Shown here: one piece after another, positions 41,404 to 49,961 of the stretch | Position numbering within the stretch: the stretch's first letter is position 1 | How the letters are laid out: the number at the start of each line of letters is the position of its first letter | Assembly (NCBI RefSeq): GCF_024220175.1 | Contig: NZ_CP098502.1 | Location: forward strand, 5,026,514-5,090,513 | Source: Paraconexibacter antarcticus | GTDB taxonomy: Bacteria > Actinomycetota > Thermoleophilia > Solirubrobacterales > Solirubrobacteraceae | DNA length: 64,000 nucleotides | Direction of reading: 5' to 3' | Notes under the pieces: model-generated | Seen by the model: only the letters and a program-made list of their open reading frames with translations | Database searches by the model: none | What the model was told of the DNA's origin: nothing | Made by a program: the position numbers and the translations under genes

Positions 41404-43226
41404 CGGCGCCGGGCGCCGCTGCCCGAGGTCACGGCACCGAGCGCCCCCGGCCCGACGTAGCCGCCCGGGCCGCGCACGCTGCCGGTCGGCAGGCCGGGCG
41501 GCGGCCGGTCGACGGGCCCCTCGGACGGGTGCAGGGCGACGATGCCGGCGCAGACCGCGCAGCCGCCGACGAGGCACCACAGCAGCCACGTCGCCGGCCC
41601 GATGGCCCCGCCGGCGACGAGCAGGACCGCCTGCCACGCCGCGTCGGTGAGGGAGTAGCCGAGCGCTCCGGCGTCGACGACGGCCACCGCGGCGAACGGG
41701 ACGAGCGCGACGAGGACGGTGAGCAGCCGGACGACCCGCGGCCAGCGCCAGTCCGGCGTCAGCGCGAAGAGCCACAGGTGCAGCGCCGGCGCGAGGAGGA
41801 CGGAGGCGAACGGGTTGACGACCCAGATGGCCAGGGCGACGAGGCAGAGGACGAGGAGCGTCGCGATCGCCGGGGCGGCGGCGCCGCCGGTCCCCGTCTG
41901 CGGCGGGCGGTCCTCGACCTGGGCCAGCCGCAGCGCGAGCGGCCGCACGAGCAGCCAGCCGAGGAGGAAGACGAGCAGCAGCGCGATCGCCGCGGCGAGG
42001 CCGGCGCTGCCCGGCGGGAGCGTGCCCGCGGGCGCGGCCTGGTGGGGCGCGGGGTCGATGAGGCCGACGAACGCGAGGACGACCGCGGCGACGGCGACGA
42101 GGAGGAAGGGCAGCACCGTCGCGAGCACCCAGGCGAGGCGGCGGCCGACCGGCTCCCGGCGGCGGCGCGCGCGGGCGAAGCCGTCGATCGTCACGAGCAG
42201 GACGGGCAGCAGGAGCGCCCCGCCGAGCAGGCGGATCGCGCCCGACGAGAGCGCCTTGCGCGCGATCTGGAGCGCCGGCCGCGGACCGCCGCCGATCGTC
42301 GGGCCGTTGTCGAGCGCGAAGATCGAGCGGAGGATCGCGCGGCCGAAGCTCTGCAGACGGCCCTCGGAGACCGCGGCATCCGCGCGCGGGCCGCGCTCGC
42401 CCGTCGCCGACACGAGGACGGCGGGGAGGCCGGCCTCGAGGAACGCGCCCTGCTCGCCGACCGTGAGCGGGAAGGCCTGCCGCGCCCACTGGACGGCGGC
42501 GCGCGGACCGCCCGGGTCGACGCCGCCCTCGGTGCGGACGGCCGACTCGAGCGTCCGCCGCAGCTGCATCGGCGCGACGCCGCGGCCCGCGGAGTACGCG
42601 ACGACCATCGGGCGCATCGTGTCGACCGAGGCCATGTCACCGAGGACGATGACGGCGTCCGGGCGCTCCGGGAGGCGGGCGACGACCGCGCGCGCCCCGG
42701 CCGCGCCGCCGCTGCCGCCGGTGGTCGAGACGAACGTGATCGTGCGGCGCAGCCGGCCGGTGCCGGCGATCTGCGCGAGCTGGAGGAGGACCGCGGTGCC
42801 CGAGAGCTCGGCCTTCGCGCCGTGCCCGGCCGCGTCGCGGTGGGCGACGATGACGATGCCGGGGCCGGGGCGGCCCGGCCGCGTCGCGATGACGTTCACG
42901 AGGTCGCGCGTGCCGTCGATCGTCCGGCCGCGGAAGCGCTGGAGCTGGACGACGGAGGCGCCCCGCCGGTCGTCGGGCTGCAGCGCGACCCGCAGGGAGT
43001 CCGCCACCCGCCGGGCGAGCGCCTCGTCCCCGATCGACCCGGGCCGCCGGTCGGGGTACTTCTGGGCGAGGTCGTCGAGCGTCGCGCCCGCGATGCTGCC
43101 GACGAACGCGTCCGGGGCGGACGTCGTGCCGATGGGCCGGGGCCGGTCCTGGAGGGCGAACGCCACCACGAGGAGCGCGAGCAGGACGGGGAGGAGCGAC
43201 GCCCGGTAGATGCGCGGGTCGAGCAT
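41400..43226 (-). CDS. Polytopic membrane protein with degenerate M28 peptidase domain
   Basis: 608 residues. After an N-terminal anchor comes an extracytoplasmic M28-like domain (about 40-330), then about eight membrane spans. The first zinc motif remains as H129-x-D131. The bridging Asp region GAxDNxSG reads GAKAELSG (136-143) and the catalytic EExGxxGS reads TTGGSGGAAG (168-177), so the key acids are gone. Hydrolysis is unlikely; binding, scaffolding or chaperoning is more plausible. A -10 box lies 11 nt before the ATG. Confidence 0.75.
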   Translation of the reverse strand: MLDPRIYRASLLPVLLALLVVAFALQDRPRPIGTTSAPDAFVGSIAGATLDDLAQKYPDRRPGSIGDEALARRVADSLRVALQPDDRRGASVVQLQRFRGRTIDGTRDLVNVIATRPGRPGPGIVIVAHRDAAGHGAKAELSGTAVLLQLAQIAGTGRLRRTITFVSTTGGSGGAAGARAVVARLPERPDAVIVLGDMASVDTMRPMVVAYSAGRGVAPMQLRRTLESAVRTEGGVDPGGPRAAVQWARQAFPLTVGEQGAFLEAGLPAVLVSATGERGPRADAAVSEGRLQSFGRAILRSIFALDNGPTIGGGPRPALQIARKALSSGAIRLLGGALLLPVLLVTIDGFARARRRREPVGRRLAWVLATVLPFLLVAVAAVVLAFVGLIDPAPHQAAPAGTLPPGSAGLAAAIALLLVFLLGWLLVRPLALRLAQVEDRPPQTGTGGAAAPAIATLLVLCLVALAIWVVNPFASVLLAPALHLWLFALTPDWRWPRVVRLLTVLVALVPFAAVAVVDAGALGYSLTDAAWQAVLLVAGGAIGPATWLLWCLVGGCAVCAGIVALHPSEGPVDRPPPGLPTGSVRGPGGYVGPGALGAVTSGSGARRR

Positions 43227-43237
43227 GGGACCCGTCG

Positions 43238-43243
43238 AGGGTA
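43238..43243 (-). promoter_or_regulatory. -10 box of the M28-like/sortase operon
   Basis: TACCCT on the minus strand, 11 nt before the ATG at 43226. It is divergent from the response-regulator gene. Confidence 0.5.
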
Positions 43244-43281
43244 GTTCGTGGAGGTGTCACCATGTCGATCCACCCCGCCCC

Positions 43282-44001
43282 ATGACCGACCACATCCCGC
43301 GCATCCTCCTGGCCGACGACGAGCAGTCGATCCAGACGCTGCTCAGTTACCCGCTGCAGAAGGACGGCTACGAGGTCGTGCAGGCGTCCGACGGGAGCGA
43401 GGCGCTGGCCCGGTTCGAGGAGCAGCCGTTCGACCTCGTCGTGCTCGACGTGATGATGCCGCGCATCGACGGGCTCGAGGTCTGCCGGCGCCTGCGGGCC
43501 AAGAGCCAGGTCCCGATCATCATGCTCACGGCCAAGGCCGAGGAGATCGACAAGGTCCTCGGCCTCGAGCTCGGCGCTGACGACTACATCACCAAGCCGT
43601 TCTCGATGCGGGAGTTCCGCTCGCGGGTGAAGGCGACGCTGCGGCGGTCCGCGATGACGCGCGACGGCGGGCCCGCGGAGGAGGAGCGGGGGGCGCTCGA
43701 GGTCCACGAGCTGCGGATCGACCTCGACAAGCGCAGCGTGCGGGTGCGCGGCGACGAGGTCCGCACGACGTTCGTGGAGTTCGAGATCCTCACGACGCTC
43801 GCCCAGTCACCGGGCCGCGTCTTCTCCCGCGACATGCTGCTCACGCGGATCTGGGGGGACAGCGCCTACCGCGACCCGCGCACGATCGACGTCCACATCC
43901 GGCACCTGCGCGAGAAGCTCGAGCGCGACCCGAAGGACCCCGAGTACCTCTTCACCGTGCGCGGGGTCGGCTACCACTTCCGCGACCGCGCCCCGCGCTG
44001 A
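43282..44001 (+). CDS. OmpR/PhoB-family response regulator
   Basis: 239 residues. The receiver has the acidic pair DDE (12-14), phospho-acceptor D56 in VVLDVMMP, Thr in MLTAKAEE and Lys in TKPFS. The winged helix ends in RGVGYHF. Phosphorylated by the kinase 21 nt downstream. A GGAGGTG purine-rich stretch lies upstream, so unlike most genes here it may have a leader. Confidence 0.95.
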   Translation: MTDHIPRILLADDEQSIQTLLSYPLQKDGYEVVQASDGSEALARFEEQPFDLVVLDVMMPRIDGLEVCRRLRAKSQVPIIMLTAKAEEIDKVLGLELGADDYITKPFSMREFRSRVKATLRRSAMTRDGGPAEEERGALEVHELRIDLDKRSVRVRGDEVRTTFVEFEILTTLAQSPGRVFSRDMLLTRIWGDSAYRDPRTIDVHIRHLREKLERDPKDPEYLFTVRGVGYHFRDRAPR

Positions 44002-44022
44002 GGCGCGGCGGGGGCGACGGAC

Positions 44023-45444
44023 GTGGCCGGGGCCGTGCAGTGGGAGTCGCTGCGGCTGCGGTTGTCCCTGCTCTTCGCGGGGATCGCCGTCGCGGGGCTC
44101 GGCATCGTCTACGTCGCGGTCGTCCCGGGCCTGCGCGCGAGCCTCGTCGACGACAAGCTCCGCGACCTGCGGGCGGTCGCCGCGCGGTACGCCCCCGAGC
44201 TGCAGCAGTCGGTCGGCAGCAGCGTCCCCGCCCCTCGCATCAACCGGCTCGTCTCGCAGATCGCCGACGAGGCCTCCGCGCGGGTGACCGTCCTGCTCGT
44301 CGTCTCCGGCACCCAGCTGCAGCTCACCCCGCTGTACGACTCCTTCAGCGATCGCGACCTCTCGGGCCTCGACTTTCCGGCCGCGACGCTCGCGGTCCGC
44401 ACCCGCCGCGTCCGGACGGGGACCGAGGCGAGCGACACGGGGCGGGTCGGCGAGGTCGCGATCCCGCTCATCTCCGCCCGCGACGACGGGTCGCCGACGG
44501 TCGGCAACGTCGTCGTGTTCTCCGCCCCGGTGCGCGACGCGGAGCGTGCGGTGAGCGTCGTGGCCGGGCGGGTGCTCGCCGCGGCGGGCGTCGCGCTCGC
44601 CCTCGCGCTGCTCGCGGGCAGCCTCGTCGCCCGGGCCCTGACCCGGCGCGTCGCGCGGCTCGAGCGCGTCGCGGAGTCCGTCGCGTCCGGGGACTTCACG
44701 ACCGCGTTCCCCGTCGACCGCGACGACGAGCTCGGCCGCCTCGCGGCGACGCTCGAGGACATGCGGGGGCAGCTTGCCGAGCTCGACAACGCGCGCAAGC
44801 GGTTCATCGCGACCGCCTCGCACGAGCTGCGCACGCCGATCTTCTCGCTCGGCGGCTTCCTCGAGCTCATCCAGGACGAGGACCTCGACCCCGAGACGCG
44901 CGAGCGCTTCCTCACCCAGGTCCGCCTCCAGGTCGACCGGCTCGGCAAGCTCGCCACCGACCTGCTCGACCTCTCCAAGCTCGAGGCCGGTTCGCTCGAG
45001 CTGCGCCCCGAGCTGAGCGACATCGGGCTCGTCGCGCAGGCGGTCGCGAGCGAGTTCGAGCCACGCCTCGCCGCGCACGACTCGCACCTCGAGCTGCGCC
45101 TACCGGGGGGCCGTCTGCGGACGGTGTGCGACCCTGAACGCGTGGGACAGGTGCTGCGTATCCTCATCGACAACGCGCTGACCCACACCCCGCACGGCAC
45201 CGACATGGTCGTCAGCGCCTCTCGCCGGGACGGCACGATCCACCTCGGTGTCGCCGATTTCGGGCCGGGGATCCCCCGCACGATGCTGCCCAACATCTTC
45301 GAGCCGTTCTTCACCACCGACGACGCCCAGGGCTCCGGCCTCGGGCTCGCGATCGCGCACGAGCTGGCCGAGCGCATGGACGGCGACCTCGTCGCCGAGA
45401 GCCGCCCCGGCCGCACGACCTTCACCCTCGAGCTGCCGGCGTGA
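44023..45444 (+). CDS. Sensor histidine kinase
   Basis: 473 residues. TM1 (about 13-36) and TM2 (about 180-204) enclose a sensor region of about 140 residues, followed by HAMP, then HisKA with H267 in ASHELRTP, and a HATPase domain with NALTHTP, DFGPGI and GSGLGL boxes. The start is GTG. Partner of the response regulator. Linkage to an HtrA gene suggests the system responds to envelope stress. Confidence 0.93.
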   Translation: MAGAVQWESLRLRLSLLFAGIAVAGLGIVYVAVVPGLRASLVDDKLRDLRAVAARYAPELQQSVGSSVPAPRINRLVSQIADEASARVTVLLVVSGTQLQLTPLYDSFSDRDLSGLDFPAATLAVRTRRVRTGTEASDTGRVGEVAIPLISARDDGSPTVGNVVVFSAPVRDAERAVSVVAGRVLAAAGVALALALLAGSLVARALTRRVARLERVAESVASGDFTTAFPVDRDDELGRLAATLEDMRGQLAELDNARKRFIATASHELRTPIFSLGGFLELIQDEDLDPETRERFLTQVRLQVDRLGKLATDLLDLSKLEAGSLELRPELSDIGLVAQAVASEFEPRLAAHDSHLELRLPGGRLRTVCDPERVGQVLRILIDNALTHTPHGTDMVVSASRRDGTIHLGVADFGPGIPRTMLPNIFEPFFTTDDAQGSGLGLAIAHELAERMDGDLVAESRPGRTTFTLELPA

Positions 45445-45487
45445 CCGCCGGTCCCGCCGCACGCCCCCTGTCCCTGGAGCCTCCTGC

Positions 45488-46678
45488 ATGACCACCCCCC
45501 TGTCCCGTCCGGCGGCCGCCGCCGCCGCGATCGCCGCGTCCGCCGCCCTCCTCGCCGCCGGCTGCGGCGGGTCGAAGACGACGACCGTCACGGCGCCCGC
45601 CGCCGCGGCACCCGCCGCCGACGCCCCGACCACCAAGGCCGAGGCCATCACCGGCAGCGCGTCGTTCTCCCCCGAGGCGATCTACAAGCGCGAGTCGCCC
45701 GGCGTCGTGACGATCATCAGCGCCGGGCTGAAGGGCACCACCGCCGGCAAGAACTCGGGCGGCCTGGGGTCCGGCTTCGTCATCTCCTCCAGCGGCGAGG
45801 TCGCGACGAACGCGCACGTCGTCACCACCGGCGAGGGCGGCGCGATCCGCGAGGCCGCCCGCGTCTACGTGAAGTTCGACGACGGCAACGAGGTGAGCGC
45901 GAAGGTCGTCGGCTTCGACCCGTTCGCCGATGTCGCGCTCCTGAAGATCGATCCGTCCGGCCTGGACCTCAAGCCGCTGCCGCTCGGGTCCACGAAGGGC
46001 GTGAAGGTCGGCGCGCCGGTCGCCGCGATCGGCTCCCCCTTCGGCGAGGAGCAGTCGCTGTCGATCGGGGTGATCTCCGCGACGGGCCGCTCGATCGACT
46101 CGCTCACCGGCTTCTCGACGTCCGGCGCGATCCAGACCGACGCCGCGATCAACCACGGCAACTCGGGCGGCCCGCTGCTCGACGCGCACGGCGCCGTGCT
46201 CGGCATCAACTCGCAGATCCAGACCGAGAGCGGCGACGGGACCGGCGTCGGCTTCGCGGTGCCCGTCGACGCGGTGAAGCACTCGCTCGACCAGCTGCGC
46301 AGGACCGGCAAGGTGAGCTACGCCTACCTCGGCGTGTCGAGCCGCGCGCTCTACCCGCAGGTCGCCGAGCACTTCAAGCTGCCGGTGAGCAGCGGCGTGT
46401 GGGTGCAGACGGTCCCGAAGAACGGGCCGGCCGCCGCCGCGGGCATCCGGGCGGGCACGAAGGAGGAGAAGTTCCAGGAGCTGCCGTGGATCCCCGGCGG
46501 CGACATCATCGTCGGCGTCGACGGCACGCCCGTGAAGAAGGACGACGACCTCGCCGCGGCGCTCGTCCCCTACAAGGCGGGCGACACGATCACGCTGAAG
46601 ATCTACCGCGACGGCAAGCCGATGGACGTCAAGGTGAAGCTCGGCGAGCGCCCGCTCACGACCCCGCCCAGCGGCTGA
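45488..46678 (+). CDS. HtrA/DegP-like lipoprotein serine protease with PDZ domain
   Basis: 396 residues. A lipoprotein signal ends in LAAGC (C26). The trypsin-like triad is H110 (TNAHVV), D148 (FADVALL) and S226 (GNSGGPL). One PDZ domain follows from about 300. Degrades or refolds damaged extracytoplasmic proteins. It is 43 nt downstream of the kinase gene, so a stress-sensing/response operon is likely. Confidence 0.92.
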   Translation: MTTPLSRPAAAAAAIAASAALLAAGCGGSKTTTVTAPAAAAPAADAPTTKAEAITGSASFSPEAIYKRESPGVVTIISAGLKGTTAGKNSGGLGSGFVISSSGEVATNAHVVTTGEGGAIREAARVYVKFDDGNEVSAKVVGFDPFADVALLKIDPSGLDLKPLPLGSTKGVKVGAPVAAIGSPFGEEQSLSIGVISATGRSIDSLTGFSTSGAIQTDAAINHGNSGGPLLDAHGAVLGINSQIQTESGDGTGVGFAVPVDAVKHSLDQLRRTGKVSYAYLGVSSRALYPQVAEHFKLPVSSGVWVQTVPKNGPAAAAGIRAGTKEEKFQELPWIPGGDIIVGVDGTPVKKDDDLAAALVPYKAGDTITLKIYRDGKPMDVKVKLGERPLTTPPSG

Positions 46679-46690
46679 TGTGACGGTCTT

Positions 46691-46716
46691 GACACCGCGC
46701 GGCACCGCGCGGTGTC
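46691..46716. terminator. Perfect 12-bp inverted repeat after htrA
   Basis: GACACCGCGCGG (46691-46702) and CCGCGCGGTGTC (46705-46716) are separated by 2 nt. Probably the terminator of the htrA operon, although a palindrome this close to the next -10 box could also be an operator. Confidence 0.6.
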
Positions 46717-46733
46717 GCCCGCAGAACGCCGGG

Positions 46734-46739
46734 TACTCT
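46734..46739 (+). promoter_or_regulatory. -10 box of the trehalose-phosphate synthase-like gene
   Basis: TACTCT, 8 nt before the ATG at 46748. Confidence 0.5.
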
Positions 46740-46747
46740 TGGGGCCT

Positions 46748-48208
46748 ATGACCGACCCTGGCGAACGGAAGCCGCTCGTCCTCGTCTCCAACCGCGGCCC
46801 CGTGACCTTCCAGGACGACGGGTCGGTCGTCCGCGGCACCGGCGGTCTCGTCACCGCGCTCACCGGCCTGGCCTCGCACCGGCCGGTGACCTGGATCGCC
46901 TCCGCGATGACGCCGATGGACGCGATCCGCGCCCGCGAGGCGAACGGCCCCATCACCGTCCGCTCCCCCGTCGGCGGCGAGTACCAGGTGCGCTACGTCG
47001 CGTCCGACCCGGACGCCTACGAGCGCTTCTACAGCGTCTTCGCCAATCCGATGCTGTGGTTCATCCAGCACTACCTGTGGGACCTGTCGAACGCGCCGGA
47101 CGTCCGCTCGAACGAGATCGCCGCCTTCGAGTACGGCTACCAGGTCGTCAACGAGGACCTCGCGCGCGCCGTCGTCGAGGAGATCGAGGGCGTCGAGGAC
47201 CCCGTCGTGATGGTCCACGACTACCACCTCTACACGCTTCCGGCGATGGTCCGCGCGGCGCGGCCGGACGTCTTCCTCAGCCACTTCGTGCACATCCCGT
47301 GGACCCAGTCGGACGCCTGGCGCGTCCTGCCGCAGCGCACGCGCGACACGCTCTACGAGGGCCTGCTCGCGAACGACATCATCGGCTTCCACACGACGTC
47401 CTACCGCAACAACTTCCTCCAGTGCTGCCGCGACCTCATGCACCTGGAGGTCGACTTCGACGACGGGCTCGTCCACTTCCAGGGGCGGGACGTGTGGGTC
47501 CGCGTCTACCCGCTGCCGATCGACGCCGGCGCCACCCGGCAGATCTCCCGCACCGCGCGCGTGAAGGAGTTCGAGACCGAACTGCTGCGCCGCCGCCGTG
47601 ACCACCTCATCCTTCGCGTCGACCGCGCCGACCTGTCGAAGAACGTGCTGCGTGGCTTCAGCGCCTTCGACCTCTTCCTCGACCAGCACCCGGAGTTCCG
47701 CGAGCGGGTGACGTTCATCGCCCAGCTCATGCCGTCCCGGACCGACGTGCCCGAGTACGCGGAGTACCTCGAGAAGATCGAGGCGCTCGTCGCCGTCGTG
47801 AACCACCGCCACGGGACGCCCGACTGGATGCCGATCCAGCTGAAGCTCCGCGACGACCTCGACGAGGCGATGGCGGCCTACAAGAACTACGACGTCCTCC
47901 TCGTCAACGCGATGTTCGACGGCATGAACCTCGTCGCGAAGGAGGGGCCGCTCGTCAACGAGCACGGCGGGGTCTCGATCCTCTCGGAGAACACGGGCGC
48001 GCACGAGGAGCTCGGCGAGTACGCGATCAGCGTCAACCCGTTCGACATCCAGGAGCTCGCCACGTCGATCCACCAGGCGCTGACGATGGGCGTGGACGAG
48101 CGCGAGCGGCGCCTCGCGGGCCTGAAGCGGATCGTCACCGCGCGCAACCCGGGCGACTGGATCGACGACCAGCTGGAGGACATCCGGGCGAAGGGCGCGG
48201 GGGGATAG
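46748..48208 (+). CDS. otsA: Trehalose-6-phosphate synthase-like GT20 glycosyltransferase
   Basis: 486 residues, GT-B fold. The GG loop near the start (GTGGLVTAL), MVHDYHLYTLP, HIPWTQSD, DGMNLVAKEG and SENTGAHEELG follow GT20. The usual motif around the sugar-nucleotide Arg and Lys, RLDYxKG, is RVDRADLSKN here: the Arg and Lys are kept but the surroundings differ. Trehalose-6-phosphate synthase is the default reading; glucosylglycerol-phosphate synthase or another GT20 acceptor is possible. No otsB-type phosphatase is in the window. Confidence 0.75.
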   Translation: MTDPGERKPLVLVSNRGPVTFQDDGSVVRGTGGLVTALTGLASHRPVTWIASAMTPMDAIRAREANGPITVRSPVGGEYQVRYVASDPDAYERFYSVFANPMLWFIQHYLWDLSNAPDVRSNEIAAFEYGYQVVNEDLARAVVEEIEGVEDPVVMVHDYHLYTLPAMVRAARPDVFLSHFVHIPWTQSDAWRVLPQRTRDTLYEGLLANDIIGFHTTSYRNNFLQCCRDLMHLEVDFDDGLVHFQGRDVWVRVYPLPIDAGATRQISRTARVKEFETELLRRRRDHLILRVDRADLSKNVLRGFSAFDLFLDQHPEFRERVTFIAQLMPSRTDVPEYAEYLEKIEALVAVVNHRHGTPDWMPIQLKLRDDLDEAMAAYKNYDVLLVNAMFDGMNLVAKEGPLVNEHGGVSILSENTGAHEELGEYAISVNPFDIQELATSIHQALTMGVDERERRLAGLKRIVTARNPGDWIDDQLEDIRAKGAGG

Positions 48209-48218
48209 CACCGGTGGC

Positions 48219-48743
48219 CTAGCGTCCGAAGTCGCCGCCGGGGGGGCCGAACTCGCGGGCGGGGTGGCGGGACGGCACGGGCGCGGCGGCCGGGGGCGGC
48301 GGGGTGGTCGCGGGCGGCGGCACAGCCACGCCCACGCGGGAGGCCGTCCATTTCCCCCGATCAGGGTCGGGGGAAATGGACGGCGTTCCCGGTGCTGACG
48401 GCCGCTTCGCGGGCCGGCGCTCCGGACGCGGGCGGCGGCGGGCCGGACGCGGGCGGCGGCGGGCCGGACGGCGCTCCGCCCGCACCGCCGCCGAGCGAGC
48501 GGGAGGCCGCGCCGCCGTACCGGCCGGCGCCGCCGCGTCCCCCCCGGGGCCGGGCGCGAGCACGACCCGGCCCACCGGGCCGCGGACGACGGGGACCGCG
48601 CCCGCGGCGGGCACGGCGACCGGAGGAGAGGAGAGACGCGGCCACGCGAGCACGAGAAGGCCGAGCGCCGCGACCGCGCCCACGCGCGCGACGTTGCGCC
48701 AGCGGATGCGGCGGGTGAGGACGAGCAGGGCGGAGGGGTCCAT
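48219..48743 (-). CDS. Single-span membrane protein with Pro/Arg-rich tail, unknown function
   Basis: 174 residues. A short basic cytoplasmic start and one helix (about 20-35) precede about 140 residues of Pro, Ala and Arg, with a seven-residue repeat (RRRPRPA/RRRPRPE). The repeat stems from a tandem 21-nt DNA repeat at 48422-48463. A 17-bp perfect inverted repeat lies inside the reading frame at 48344-48383. The gene may be real in its first third and poorly constrained after that. Confidence 0.45.
   Translation of the reverse strand: MDPSALLVLTRRIRWRNVARVGAVAALGLLVLAWPRLSSPPVAVPAAGAVPVVRGPVGRVVLAPGPGGDAAAPAGTAARPPARSAAVRAERRPARRRPRPARRRPRPERRPAKRPSAPGTPSISPDPDRGKWTASRVGVAVPPPATTPPPPAAAPVPSRHPAREFGPPGGDFGR
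48344..48383. repeat. Perfect 17-bp inverted repeat with 6-nt loop
   Basis: The left arm at 48344-48360 begins CCGTCCATTTCC and the right arm at 48367-48383 ends GGAAATGGACGG. All 17 bp pair. It could terminate the plus-strand gene ending at 48208, or be a mobile palindromic element inserted in the minus-strand gene. Confidence 0.85.
48422..48463. repeat. Tandem 21-nt direct repeat, two copies plus a partial third
   Basis: A GC-only-but-one-A unit beginning CCGGACGCGGG occurs at 48422-48442 and 48443-48463, and the first seven bases recur at 48464. It codes for the Arg/Pro heptapeptide repeat on the minus strand. Confidence 0.8.
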
Positions 48744-48786
48744 CTCCCCTACTAGGGCCGGGACGCGGAACCTCGCCCCCCCTTGC

Positions 48787-48792
48787 TACCGT
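48787..48792 (+). promoter_or_regulatory. -10 box of rpsF
   Basis: TACCGT, 11 nt before the ATG at 48804. Confidence 0.45.
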
Positions 48793-48803
48793 TGCTGGCC
48801 GCT

Positions 48804-49184
48804 ATGGCCAAGAACTCCCCGACCTACGACCTGATGCTGCTCCTCGACACGGCGATCGACGCCGAGGCTCGCACCAAGATCCTCGCCGACGCCTCCGAGC
48901 ACATCAAGAAGCACGGCGAGATCGTGAGCGAGCACGACTGGGGCACGCGCCAGACGACCTACGAGGTCGGCAAGAACAAGACGGACGCCGAGTACCACCT
49001 CATCCAGTTCCACGGCACGCCGGAGCTCCTCGCGACGCTCCAGCGCACGCTGCGGATCACCGATGGCGTGAACCGCTTCCGCATCATCAAGCTCGCCAAC
49101 GGCGTCGGCGCCCCGCCCGACCTGAAGGCCACGCCCGTCGCCGTCTCGGCCCCCGCCGAGGAGCAGCGCGAGCAGGCGCTCTAG
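48804..49184 (+). CDS. rpsF: 30S ribosomal protein S6
   Basis: 126 residues. The YDLMLLLD start, the LIQFHGTPELLATLQRTLRI centre and the RFRIIKL strand mark S6. A C-terminal extension of about 30 residues is low complexity. First gene of the rpsF-ssb-rpsR-rplI-dnaB order that is widespread in bacteria. The family start is the ATG at 48804, not the upstream frame start. Confidence 0.95.
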   Translation: MAKNSPTYDLMLLLDTAIDAEARTKILADASEHIKKHGEIVSEHDWGTRQTTYEVGKNKTDAEYHLIQFHGTPELLATLQRTLRITDGVNRFRIIKLANGVGAPPDLKATPVAVSAPAEEQREQAL

Positions 49185-49226
49185 GCGCACCGCGCCACCG
49201 CCGCCTCGTCGCGGCACCGGACCTCC

Positions 49227-49251
49227 CGACGGCCGCCCTGCGCGGCCGTCG
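49227..49251 (+). terminator. Hairpin after rpsF
   Basis: CGACGGCCG (49227-49235) pairs with CGGCCGTCG (49243-49251). The rest of the 288-nt rpsF-ssb spacer holds only the ssb promoter and ribosome site that I can see. Confidence 0.5.
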
Positions 49252-49416
49252 CCCGTTCCGGGACCGTTTCGCGCCGGACGGCGTGCCGCGCCGGCGGACC
49301 GCTGCAAGGCCCCGTGCCGTCGTCGGATGCACCGGACCTGCGACGACCCTGCAACAAAAGCGCGGAGATTGCGGGTGATCGGGGCCTGCGGGGGGCGAGC
49401 CCTCCGGCCCCGACCC

Positions 49417-49422
49417 TAGACT
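49417..49422 (+). promoter_or_regulatory. -10 box of ssb
   Basis: TAGACT about 50 nt before the ATG at 49473. A GAAAGGAG ribosome site precedes the ATG. This is one of the few units here with a clear leader. Confidence 0.5.
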
Positions 49423-49472
49423 CGACGACAGCCTTCATCGACAGGAACCCTCCCGAAAGGAGCGACGGCACC

Positions 49473-49961
49473 ATGGCCGCTTCGAACATCAACCGGGTCG
49501 TTTTGACCGGCAACCTCACCGCCGACCCCGATCTGCGCGCGCTGCAGAGCGGCATGGCCGTCTGCAAGCTCCGCCTGGCCGTGAACACGCGCCGCAAGGA
49601 CGGCGCCTCCGGCGAGTGGGTCGACAAGCCCAACTACTTCGACGTCACCGTCTGGGGCAAGCAGGGCGAGAACTGCGCCAACTACCTCTCCAAGGGCCGG
49701 CCCGTCGCGGTCGACGGCCGCCTGGAGTGGCGTGAGTGGCAGGACAAGGACGGCAACAAGCGCCAGTCGGTCGACATCATCGCCGACACCGTCCAGTTCC
49801 TCGCGGGCGGCCGCGACGACAACGGCGGCGGCTACGCCGGCGGCCAGGCCGGCGGCTTCCAGGGCCGCTCCGACGTCCCGGCCGACACGAGCGACTTCGC
49901 CCCGGCTCCGGCCGCGGTGCCCGCCGGGGGCCACACGGCGGACGACGACATCCCGTTCTAG
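49473..49961 (+). CDS. ssb: Single-stranded DNA-binding protein
   Basis: 162 residues. OB fold in about the first 107 (NRVVLTGNLTADPDLR; WREWQDKDGNKRQSVDIIAD), a Gly-rich linker, and the acidic DDDIPF tail that recruits partner proteins. Coats single-stranded DNA in replication and repair. A strong ribosome site fits the need for high expression. Confidence 0.95.
   Translation: MAASNINRVVLTGNLTADPDLRALQSGMAVCKLRLAVNTRRKDGASGEWVDKPNYFDVTVWGKQGENCANYLSKGRPVAVDGRLEWREWQDKDGNKRQSVDIIADTVQFLAGGRDDNGGGYAGGQAGGFQGRSDVPADTSDFAPAPAAVPAGGHTADDDIPF

Noticed and set aside
46689..46694. TTGACA as a -35 box for the glycosyltransferase gene
   Set aside because: It is 39 nt from the TACTCT box, too far for a -35/-10 pair, and lies at the edge of the terminator hairpin.
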